In this document: positions 1-5,547 of the stretch, one piece after another
Numbering within the stretch: position 1 is the stretch's first letter
Layout of the letters: each line of letters begins with the position of its first letter
Assembly: GCA_030605515.1 (NCBI GenBank)
Contig: JAUWIE010000133.1
Location: forward strand, 1-16,280
From: Thermoplasmatota archaeon
GTDB lineage: Archaea; Thermoplasmatota; E2; DHVEG-1
DNA: 16,280 nt
Reading direction: 5' to 3'
The notes under the pieces: generated by a model
What the model was told of the DNA's origin: nothing
What the model saw: the letters and a program-made list of their open reading frames with translations, nothing else
Databases searched by the model: none
Program-made: the position numbers and the translations under genes

Positions 1-90
1 TGTATTGGAGTAATGATTTATAAAAGTACTATCGAGGTAGTTGAAAGTAAAAGTTTGGCTTCGTTTCAAAGGCTTTGGTGTCATGGATGA
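1..90 (+). CDS. possible C-terminal end of a gene entering from the left edge
   Basis: Frame 1 is open from the first base to a TGA at 88-90, about 29 codons, while the other two plus-strand frames stop within the first 21 bases. The peptide has no recognisable motif. It could be the tail of a gene starting outside the window, but an open stretch this short can arise by chance. Confidence 0.2.
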   Translation, partial: CIGVMIYKSTIEVVESKSLASFQRLWCHG

Positions 91-97
91 TAAAAAG

Positions 98-105
98 AAT
101 ATATT
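98..105 (+). promoter_or_regulatory. TATA box for the gene at 128
   Basis: The sequence AATATATT is centred about 26 bases before the ATG at 128, the archaeal TATA-to-start distance. There is no Shine-Dalgarno-like run before the ATG. The mRNA is therefore probably leaderless. Confidence 0.5.
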
Positions 106-127
106 CTAGGATTCTATTTACCTTAGT

Positions 128-637
128 ATGAGTTGGGCAGGAAAATTTAATAAAAAACCGTACGTAGAACAATTTGAGAGAATTAAAAGATGGCACAAAA
201 TCCTTAATAAAATTAAAATAAGTAATAGCCCAGAAAAACAAGCAGATTATCAAGTAGATTGCATCTATTCATTTTTCATTAATTGTTATCATCTACGTGA
301 TTGGCTCGAACATTCAAAAGTTGTTGATAAAACAAAGATAGATAAGTTATTTGGAGACAATATAGAAATGAAAATTTGTAGAGATATCTGTAACGGTATC
401 AAACATCTTTCATTAACTAATCCATCAATAGGTAATAATGTAAGTTGTAATTGTAGTTGGCATGGGGTTACGCTGCATAGAGAGTATATTCACCCTGAAA
501 TGCGAAATGGAAATTCTCCTCTGAAAGATTCTAACTACGTAATTATTGCTGATTTTGAAAAAATTAATGTTTTTGATTTAGCTGATAAATGTATAAATTT
601 ATGGGATAATTTCTTAAAAACAAACTCACTATTATAA
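128..637 (+). CDS. hypothetical all-alpha protein with N-x2-KH motif (HEPN-like?)
   Basis: This 169-residue soluble protein appears helix-rich in its first 100 residues. That part holds the segment CYHLRDWLEH (about 53-62) and then CRDICNGIKHL (about 84-94). I recall small proteins with the same two motifs (tyrosine/histidine-LRDW, then C-x2-x-NG-x-KH) in bacterial and archaeal accessory DNA, but no established function. An Arg followed eight residues later by His resembles a HEPN Rx4-6H site but is too widely spaced to claim it. The C-terminal 60 residues look like beta strands plus a helix. No signal peptide or membrane segment is visible. A TATA box sits 26 bases upstream, so the ATG at 128 is probably the start of a leaderless transcript. 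The gene converges on the membrane-protein gene that ends at 749. Confidence 0.7.
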   Translation: MSWAGKFNKKPYVEQFERIKRWHKILNKIKISNSPEKQADYQVDCIYSFFINCYHLRDWLEHSKVVDKTKIDKLFGDNIEMKICRDICNGIKHLSLTNPSIGNNVSCNCSWHGVTLHREYIHPEMRNGNSPLKDSNYVIIADFEKINVFDLADKCINLWDNFLKTNSLL

Positions 638-748
638 GTAGAATCATTCACTTCACAACTCTGCAATCTGTCGGGTTTGTCTAAGTGTGATTTAATTTTA
701 TAAGAAATAATTTTGAAACAAAACCATAAAAGTAGAAACTGTTTATAA

Positions 749-1351
749 TTACTCGTGATTTATTTCGAATATATCGTATTTTTCCATTCCAGAAAATTCG
801 GTACTCTTCCTTTGTAGATAATCCTGATTTGATTCTTCGTCTTCTTTTCGACCTATCCAATTACTGAGTTCATCTATCAATTCATTTTTCTTGTCATCAT
901 TTTTTGTTTTCAACTCGATGGCGATTTTACAAGTAGTTATGTAATTTTTAATTTCGACCCAATACTTTGGACATGTCGTTGAACGTAATCGTTCTAAAAA
1001 AACCTTAAACTCCTTGATGAGTTGTTCTTGAACTTCTGGCTCCGCCCATTTCTTTAATTTTTTACCATGTCTAAACAGGTTGCCTAATTGCCATGAACAT
1101 GTGTCACGAACTGCAGAATCACGGGTGCGATATAATATAGGTGCTCTATCCCAAAATCTATATGTGATTTCGTAGAAATCTGCTGTAGCTATTGATTTCA
1201 TTTTTTTATCTGATTCCCATCCTAATCCTATTGCAATTAAACCGATACCAAATGATGCAAAACCTAGACCTGCAGGAGTATCTGTGGTAAATAAAATTAC
1301 TACAAATCCCCATAGGAGTGGAAAAAACCCAATAATTACCAAAGTATTCAT
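749..1351 (-). CDS. hypothetical two-helix membrane protein
   Basis: This 200-residue protein begins with two hydrophobic segments (about residues 3-22 and 27-45) joined by a short TDTP turn. A charged, mostly helical domain of about 155 residues follows, most likely on the cytoplasmic side because a Lys-rich stretch comes right after helix 2. I recognise no catalytic motif. A weak ribosome binding site, AGGAG (1364-1368 on this strand), lies about 12 bases before the ATG. The gene is divergent from the ribbon-helix-helix-like gene at 1459, with about 107 bases between them holding both promoters. It may be regulated by that protein, but this is only positional inference. Confidence 0.7.
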   Translation of the reverse strand: MNTLVIIGFFPLLWGFVVILFTTDTPAGLGFASFGIGLIAIGLGWESDKKMKSIATADFYEITYRFWDRAPILYRTRDSAVRDTCSWQLGNLFRHGKKLKKWAEPEVQEQLIKEFKVFLERLRSTTCPKYWVEIKNYITTCKIAIELKTKNDDKKNELIDELSNWIGRKEDEESNQDYLQRKSTEFSGMEKYDIFEINHE

Positions 1352-1426
1352 AACTCTCTTAAACTCCTATTCTTAATTAAATTTCTTTACTTATAATTGT
1401 TAATGTTCTACAAATACGTGAGGGTC

Positions 1427-1434
1427 TTTAAATA
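1427..1434 (+). promoter_or_regulatory. TATA box for the regulator/recombinase operon
   Basis: TTTAAATA is centred about 28 bases before the ATG at 1459. This fits a transcript starting at or next to the start codon. Confidence 0.5.
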
Positions 1435-1458
1435 GTAGTTCCCTATAGAGAGTAAGTC

Positions 1459-1731
1459 ATGCAAAATATTGCAATTTCTAAGGGAGTTTGGAAAGAACTC
1501 CGACAGTTGCGTGACCAAGAGGGATTGAAACATTATAACGCTATCATACAGTTTTTAATAGAATATTACAAAGGCAGTGGGAATGCTATTCATCTTTCTA
1601 GTGAAACCTGCAGTGAAATCATTCGTATTGGTGATAAGAACGGCTGTAAGGATGTCGATGAAACCATCAAGAATATGATAATACTACTACGAAAATATCA
1701 AAACAAAAATGGGAATGAGGCTTCAAAATGA
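1459..1731 (+). CDS. tandem ribbon-helix-helix-like protein (probable regulator)
   Basis: This 90-residue protein is made of two similar halves. Residues 4-38 and 45-79 align without gaps: each starts with a short strand ending in Ser (IAIS / IHLS), followed by a helix, a Gly turn and a second helix. Shared positions include Ile, Ser, Glu, Asp, Gly, Lys and Ile. The pattern strand-helix-turn-helix of about 35 residues is that of ribbon-helix-helix DNA-binding domains, which normally dimerise; here two copies are in one chain. This is a pattern-based inference, with no profile match available. It is the first gene of a probable operon leading to a zinc-finger protein and a serine recombinase, so it may repress them. 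A 17-base palindrome just downstream (1773-1789) is a candidate operator. The start is the ATG about 28 bases after a TATA box. Confidence 0.65.
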   Translation: MQNIAISKGVWKELRQLRDQEGLKHYNAIIQFLIEYYKGSGNAIHLSSETCSEIIRIGDKNGCKDVDETIKNMIILLRKYQNKNGNEASK

Positions 1732-1826
1732 TGTTGTATGTCGGCTCAGGTGTGAGGTGCCTGGACGGAGATATTGAATTGTATTCAATTCATTCTTTAT
1801 TTGCATTGAAGTTCAGCGGCGTCTAA
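1731..1826 (+). CDS. tiny ORF coupled to the regulator gene
   Basis: A 31-codon ORF starts at the ATG that shares its A with the TGA stop of the preceding gene (TGATG overlap), a layout typical of translational coupling. The peptide (MLYVGSGVRC at its start) has no recognised motif. It spans the palindrome at 1773-1789, so the DNA may instead be serving a regulatory role. It could be chance. Confidence 0.25.
   Translation: MLYVGSGVRCLDGDIELYSIHSLFALKFSGV
1773..1789. repeat. palindrome ATTGAAT-TGT-ATTCAAT, candidate operator
   Basis: Perfect 7-base arms flank a 3-base centre. The site lies between the ribbon-helix-helix-like gene and the zinc-finger/recombinase genes. Such proteins usually bind short palindromes, so this is a candidate binding site. 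The stem is AT-rich and has no T-run after it, which argues against a terminator. Confidence 0.35.
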
Positions 1827-1873
1827 CCAAACTTACTTCAAATTTGATGATAAAAGGAGATAATGGTAGTTTA

Positions 1874-2128
1874 ATGAAATCACAAAATAAGAATTCAAAG
1901 GGAAGATATGGAAAAAATATGAATAAAACTCGGGTATTATGTAAAGCTCAATGCCCGATTTGTAAGAAAACCATATCAAAGAAGTGGCTTCCAATTCACA
2001 TATCTTTGCGTACTTGTAGAAAACACATATTGAGCAAACATGAGAGGGACGACGTTGAACCGCTACTCCATAAAATTAAAATCAAGGATGGAAAATTTAT
2101 GGAACATGTGAAACAAGGGAATTTATAG
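1874..2128 (+). CDS. small zinc-finger protein
   Basis: This 84-residue basic protein has a C2H2-like metal site: CPIC at 27-30, then His51 and His56 within CRKHILSKH, with extra Cys23, His42 and Cys48. The Cys pair to His pair distance (about 20 residues) is longer than in a classical finger. The N-terminus is rich in Lys, Asn and Gly and is likely disordered. I take the ATG at 1874 because AGGAGA lies at 1855-1860; an upstream TTG/ATG in the same frame (1844/1847) overlaps that site, and another in-frame ATG at 1919 is possible. It lies 32 bases before the recombinase start on the same strand. It may be an accessory DNA-binding factor for the recombinase, or a regulator; the sequence does not decide. 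Confidence 0.6.
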   Translation: MKSQNKNSKGRYGKNMNKTRVLCKAQCPICKKTISKKWLPIHISLRTCRKHILSKHERDDVEPLLHKIKIKDGKFMEHVKQGNL

Positions 2129-2160
2129 ATGAATAATCGAACATAATATTGGAGCATATT

Positions 2161-2649
2161 ATGAAAGTGGCATTATACTCTCGGGTTAGTACCAGCGAAC
2201 AAAGTCTAGAAATGCAAAAACGAGCGTTAATTGAAAAAGCTGAACAGAACGGATGGGAATATGATTATTTCGAGGAAAAAGTAACCACTCGAAAAACAAG
2301 ACCCGTGAAAAATGAGTTGTATCAAAAACTGTTGAAAAAAGAATATGATAGTATTTTGGTATGGAAGTTGGACAGGTGGGGACGAAGTGTTCAAGAACTC
2401 ACTAGGGAAATTAGAACGCTCTTTGAACGAGGAATCTCATTTATTAGTCTTAGAGACAACATTGATTTATCAACCGCCTCAGGTCGATTTCAATTCAATG
2501 TATTCTGTGCTCTAGCAGAATTTGAACGAGAAATGATTTCCGAAAGAACTAAAGAGGGATTAATGCACGCTAAAAATGTTGGTAAACGTGGAAAGGATAA
2601 GAAACGAAGGAAAAAATCTGGATACTATATAAGATGGTCAAGTGAATAA
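2161..2649 (+). CDS. serine recombinase, resolvase/invertase family (small archaeal type)
   Basis: Serine recombinases cut DNA at short sites through a covalent Ser-DNA link and rejoin the ends. This 162-residue protein opens with the catalytic strand MKVALYSRVST, where Arg8 and Ser10 are the expected active-site Arg and nucleophile. It continues with VWKLDRWGRS (the second conserved Arg motif), then the ISLRDNIDLSTASGRFQF segment, then EFEREMISERTKEGL, the start of the long helix. The C-terminus is a short basic tail with KDKKRR and SGYY motifs in place of a full Hin-type helix-turn-helix. I recall this tail from archaeal homologues, so the protein is probably full length. GGAG at 2151-2154 supports the ATG at 2161. 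The preceding zinc-finger gene and following glycosylase gene are close and co-oriented. Whether it inverts, resolves or integrates cannot be told; no clear recombination site was found. Confidence 0.9.
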   Translation: MKVALYSRVSTSEQSLEMQKRALIEKAEQNGWEYDYFEEKVTTRKTRPVKNELYQKLLKKEYDSILVWKLDRWGRSVQELTREIRTLFERGISFISLRDNIDLSTASGRFQFNVFCALAEFEREMISERTKEGLMHAKNVGKRGKDKKRRKKSGYYIRWSSE

Positions 2650-2679
2650 CCTTATTTGTTACTTTTTGTTTTCAATTGT

Positions 2680-3333
2680 ATGAACCAGCAAGTTTTAAAA
2701 AATGCTATTGAAGAGACATTAAAACATAAAAAGGTCTTTGAATCTGATAAAAATACAACAGCTTATCTTTTCGGTATCAAGAATGGAGATATTAGTTGTT
2801 CAAACCTTAAGAGAATTCTAATTCCAGCAATACAATACAGGTCAGGTCCATCATTAAATAAAAGCGAGTGTGAAGCCGTCATCAATGATTTTGAAGAAAA
2901 GTACTCAGACATAAGATATCTTCTGAATAATGGAACCTGCCAAGAAGATTTGGACAAACTTGTTGAAACAGTAAATTCAATCTACGATATTGGTCCTAAA
3001 ATCGCTAATGTATTTCTGAAAGATATTATTTACCAATTTAAAATAGGAAAGCAGTTGATACCATTTTTATATCTACCAATTGATGTTCATATAAAGAACA
3101 TTTTTGTATCGAAATTACAAGCTATTGACCGAGAAGAAATGCCAAAAACATCAGACAAATATTCTCACTTTAGAAATAAACCATTTCAGGAAGAGTTATC
3201 CAATATTCACGAACCAAGAATTGAATTTGACATGTTTTGGTATATTGGCGCTCGATTCTGCTCTAATCATTTGTTCTGCGACATATGCTGGATAAAAGAA
3301 TATTGTAAAAAAAGGGCCCCCTACAAATTATGA
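2680..3333 (+). CDS. endonuclease III-like HhH-GPD DNA glycosylase with Fe-S motif
   Basis: HhH-GPD enzymes remove damaged or mispaired bases from DNA. This 217-residue protein is the usual size for endonuclease III. The hairpin segment IYDIGPKIANVF (101-112) aligns with the family LPGVGRKTANV, placing Lys107 at the catalytic lysine; LPIDVHIKNIF (132-142) matches the VDTHV motif, giving Asp135 as the catalytic aspartate. Both being present suggests glycosylase plus lyase activity. The C-terminus carries Cys194, Cys200, Cys203 and Cys209 (spacing 5-2-5), close to the 6-2-5 [4Fe-4S] loop of endonuclease III. Two oddities stand out: the Lys-to-Asp distance is 28 residues instead of 18, and the first Cys gap is one shorter. 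The N-terminal 90 residues do not resemble Nth closely. I prefer the ATG at 2680 over an in-frame TTG at 2656. It starts 30 bases after the recombinase stop and is likely co-transcribed with it. Confidence 0.75.
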   Translation: MNQQVLKNAIEETLKHKKVFESDKNTTAYLFGIKNGDISCSNLKRILIPAIQYRSGPSLNKSECEAVINDFEEKYSDIRYLLNNGTCQEDLDKLVETVNSIYDIGPKIANVFLKDIIYQFKIGKQLIPFLYLPIDVHIKNIFVSKLQAIDREEMPKTSDKYSHFRNKPFQEELSNIHEPRIEFDMFWYIGARFCSNHLFCDICWIKEYCKKRAPYKL

Positions 3334-3417
3334 GTTTTTCCTATCAAGAAGAAATTGAAATAAACAAACGTTCGTTTTTTTATTTTGAAAATCAATCTGG
3401 GGAGGACCTTTTTTCTA

Positions 3418-4434
3418 CTATATTGTCATTGAATTATATTTGTAGGCTTCACCAAAAATTGCTATTCCCATTCTGTATCTTACATCATTCACTTTATGAT
3501 TGCCAAAAATTACTCCTTCCTCAAACCCAAGCATTTTGCAAAATAATCTTCTTGCTAATCTGTAACATTTCAGTGCATCCCGAAGTTCAACCTTTCTTTT
3601 AATGGGATTATCATCGACATGAAAAACTTTATTCCGTTTGTTTCGCATCTCTTGTAATGCTTCTCTTGTGTCAGGCAAGATTTTATTCATCATATATAAT
3701 TCATCAATTTTTTGTTGTAGTGTCCAATTCCCTTTACCATTGTTAGGTGAATATTTTAAACCTTTGAAAGTTTCTTTTATCGCTTTTGACCATAAAGAAT
3801 TGACATAGGGTTCAATGAACATCCACGAATTGATGAAAGTCAAATTTATATCATTATGAAAAAGATAATAATTTGCATATCCGAAAAATTTAAAAATATC
3901 TTCTAACCCATCAATTTTATTTGCTTTAAGTCTTTCAGTGATTTCCTTATAAGTTAAATCAATACCAATGTATTCGTCCTCGTTTATTTCAACTACGGGA
4001 ATATCCACACCTCGCCTTCTTGCTTTATCTGACATTGGGGCCTCAAAAGATTTTTTGGCTTTATCTTCACCAAATGTCGTTATATCGGCAGTAGAAACAT
4101 AATCAAATGGAAGACCAATAATGTTAAAACCAGAAATTATTAAATTATATTCATCAGCATGATTACTGAATGATTTTAAACCGTTGGTATGTTTATATAG
4201 AAATCCTTTTTTAATTTCAAAAATTTCATTCAAGTAAGTTATCTCTTTGGATTTATCTTTTTCTGACGAAACAAATTGTATTGGAGGGGATAATTTTATT
4301 GCATCACTTTTAATTTTCCCTGTTATTATAACTTTTTCTCCATGTTTAGCGTCATTTATTTTTTCGACATGTTTGAAACCTGGGAATTTTTTCTTTAATT
4401 CTTCTTCAATATCTTTTTTTGTCTTTTCACTCAT
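3418..4434 (-). CDS. HEPN-domain protein, copy A (paralogue of the gene at 13860)
   Basis: This 338-residue soluble protein is a clear homologue of the gene at 13860-14882 along its whole length. The N-terminal 90 residues look beta-rich (INDAKHGEKVIITGKIK). A middle part has FNIIGLPFDYVSTADI, and the C-terminal half is helical, with FINSWMFIEPYVNSLW (about 200-215) and MRNKRNKVFHVD (263-274). Arg267-Asn268-x3-His272 matches the Rx4-6H motif, with a polar residue after Arg, of HEPN ribonucleases; these often act as toxins or in anti-phage defence by cutting RNA. Assignment to HEPN is inference from this motif and the helical context. I chose the ATG at 4434 because the paralogue aligns from its own equivalent Met; an ATG at 4458 would add eight hydrophobic residues. 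It lies downstream of a PD-(D/E)XK-like gene and a recombinase remnant, convergent with the glycosylase gene. Confidence 0.75.
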   Translation of the reverse strand: MSEKTKKDIEEELKKKFPGFKHVEKINDAKHGEKVIITGKIKSDAIKLSPPIQFVSSEKDKSKEITYLNEIFEIKKGFLYKHTNGLKSFSNHADEYNLIISGFNIIGLPFDYVSTADITTFGEDKAKKSFEAPMSDKARRRGVDIPVVEINEDEYIGIDLTYKEITERLKANKIDGLEDIFKFFGYANYYLFHNDINLTFINSWMFIEPYVNSLWSKAIKETFKGLKYSPNNGKGNWTLQQKIDELYMMNKILPDTREALQEMRNKRNKVFHVDDNPIKRKVELRDALKCYRLARRLFCKMLGFEEGVIFGNHKVNDVRYRMGIAIFGEAYKYNSMTI

Positions 4435-4488
4435 TACAATCAATATCAATAAACTCATTTCAGAGATAAAATAATTCCTATCTTTGCT

Positions 4489-4590
4489 CTATATCTGGTA
4501 ATAACCAGATGTTCTACGTCGTTTCTTATCTTTTGCTTTTTTACCTATATTCTTCTTGCCTTTTAATCCTTCTTTAGTGCATTCAGAGAT
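4489..4590 (-). pseudogene. remnant of a second serine recombinase (C-terminal tail)
   Basis: Read on the minus strand from 4590 to the TAG at 4489-4491, this stretch encodes a 33-residue peptide colinear, without gaps, with the C-terminus of the intact recombinase at 2161-2649. By hand alignment 22 of 31 residues are identical from ISE to the Tyr pair, including TKEGL, KDKKRR and SGYY. The catalytic domain is absent: upstream of 4600 this frame no longer resembles a recombinase. Its first 28 bases overlap, in another frame, the end of the PD-(D/E)XK-like gene. The tail ends two residues after the Tyr pair, earlier than the intact copy. Confidence 0.75.
4493..4510. repeat. inverted repeat ATCTGGT-AATA-ACCAGAT
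   Basis: Perfect 7-base arms flank a 4-base loop. It lies within the last codons of the recombinase remnant and about 60 bases upstream of the ATG of HEPN copy A. It could be an operator or hairpin between the two minus-strand genes. There is no T-run on either side strong enough to call a terminator. Confidence 0.35.
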
Positions 4591-5228
4591 TGCATCAAAG
4601 GGTCTGCATCTGCAGCCAATCTCTGGATTCGATTATTATAAATATCAAGTTCCTTTTTAAGTTCTTTAAATTTTCGCCCTCTTCTGAAGATATAATATTT
4701 TTTATTTTTTTTCTTGTTCATACGACCCAGAGAATAATCTGTTCCAGGTGTAGGATATATCCAAAGTTCAGAAAGCGACATCTGGTTGCTAAATGAATTT
4801 GAATAAAAAGCATCTATGGGTTTATCAAAGCGGACATCTCCAACTTCCACTGCTATAATCGTTTCGTAATCCGAATCTAAATTATGTATTAATCCGATAT
4901 CCGCTTTTCCTCCATTGTAAAAGGGTGTCGGAATTATTTTAAAACCTTTTTTTAACCTTGAATGATTTTCCGCTTCTAAAACACACCATATCTCTGCACA
5001 ACAAAATTTACTATGTTGAAAATCATTTCCCTGTAATGCCAAGATTTCATCAATTTTGTGTTTGCTAATATTAGGGATATTTTCTTCGATGAGTAAAAGT
5101 TGTTCCATATTTACTGCGTTTGCGACATCTTGTAAGACATCCGATGATTTTTCAAACAGATATCTCGAATCACGTACGGAATGTAATATCTCTTTTATTT
5201 CTTGAACTGTCACCTTCTCAATATTCAT
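4563..5228 (-). CDS. PD-(D/E)XK-like nuclease-fold protein (tentative)
   Basis: This 221-residue soluble protein has GGKADIGLI (106-114) followed by a strand IIAVEVGDV (124-132). An Asp (110), then 17 residues, then E128-V-G is the spacing and strand layout of PD-(D/E)XK restriction-like folds, in a sub-group where Glu-x-Gly/Cys-Gly replaces the usual Glu-x-Lys. Loss of that Lys means activity is uncertain. Residues 1-60 are helical, and a basic Lys/Arg stretch (about 171-190) near the end may bind nucleic acid. The last 10 or so residues come from DNA that in another frame encodes a recombinase tail, so the original C-terminus may have been replaced. A TATA-like ATTTATAT lies about 43 bases upstream of the ATG. 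HEPN copy A follows on the same strand 128 bases downstream. The function is inferred from motif only. Confidence 0.6.
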   Translation of the reverse strand: MNIEKVTVQEIKEILHSVRDSRYLFEKSSDVLQDVANAVNMEQLLLIEENIPNISKHKIDEILALQGNDFQHSKFCCAEIWCVLEAENHSRLKKGFKIIPTPFYNGGKADIGLIHNLDSDYETIIAVEVGDVRFDKPIDAFYSNSFSNQMSLSELWIYPTPGTDYSLGRMNKKKNKKYYIFRRGRKFKELKKELDIYNNRIQRLAADADPLMQSLNALKKD

Positions 5229-5267
5229 CTTATCTGCTCTGAATCAAATGCCGTATTATTTTCTTTC

Positions 5268-5275
5268 ATATAAAT
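5268..5275 (-). promoter_or_regulatory. TATA-like box for the gene starting at 5228
   Basis: On the minus strand this reads ATTTATAT, centred about 43 bases before the ATG at 5228, giving an expected short leader of about 15 bases. It is a reasonable but not exclusive choice in AT-rich DNA. Confidence 0.35.
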
Positions 5276-5417
5276 AAACGTCTCAATATCTGCATCGCTA
5301 TCTTAAACTAAATTGGTTTAGAATCTGTCTTGATTGATTTTGTGCTACGATGAAAAAACATTCATTTTTAGGAACATTTTACTGAGACATAATAGTAGTA
5401 TTAACCAAACCTTAAAA

Positions 5418-5533
5418 ATTTTATAAGGAGAAAAAATATCAAACTGAAGGGGTGTTAACTTAGAAATCTAAGTTGACAGTGTAATAATCAGTTAATTACA
5501 ATACTTGTGCGTCCTGAACGCACCAGTGTTTTT
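5418..5533 (+). ncRNA. three-hairpin element in a 319-base gene-free stretch, candidate small RNA or 3' structure
   Basis: The gap 5229-5547 has no gene. On the plus strand TTTTATAA (5418-5425) could be a TATA box. After it come a hairpin at 5454-5477 (10 pairs including one G-U, loop AAAT), a weaker one at 5481-5499 (5 pairs) and a third at 5503-5527 (9 pairs with one mismatch, loop CCTGA), then a run of T up to 5533. TATA box, stacked stems and a T-run in that order fit a transcript of roughly 85 bases. The alternative is that this is the 3' end or terminator region of the minus-strand lipoprotein gene ending at 5548. The sequence alone does not separate the two. Confidence 0.35.
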
Positions 5534-5547
5534 ACTGTACAATTTCT

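Noticed and set aside
29..253. 74-codon minus-strand frame at the left edge
   Set aside because: Overlaps the promoter and start of the gene at 128, has Phe/Ile-rich content typical of AT-rich antisense DNA, and no supporting signal.
1741..1780. GC-richer patch as a tRNA or att-site fragment
   Set aside because: It does not form tRNA arms and no second copy was found in the window.
3421..3602. Downstream part of the plus-strand frame that begins at 3330
   Set aside because: It is entirely antisense to the well-supported HEPN gene and has Leu/Phe/Cys-rich shadow composition; only its first 29 codons are of interest.
4493..4510. Inverted repeat as a serine recombinase crossover site
   Set aside because: No matching copy was found near the intact recombinase, and it lies in the coding tail of the remnant, so there is no evidence for this use.
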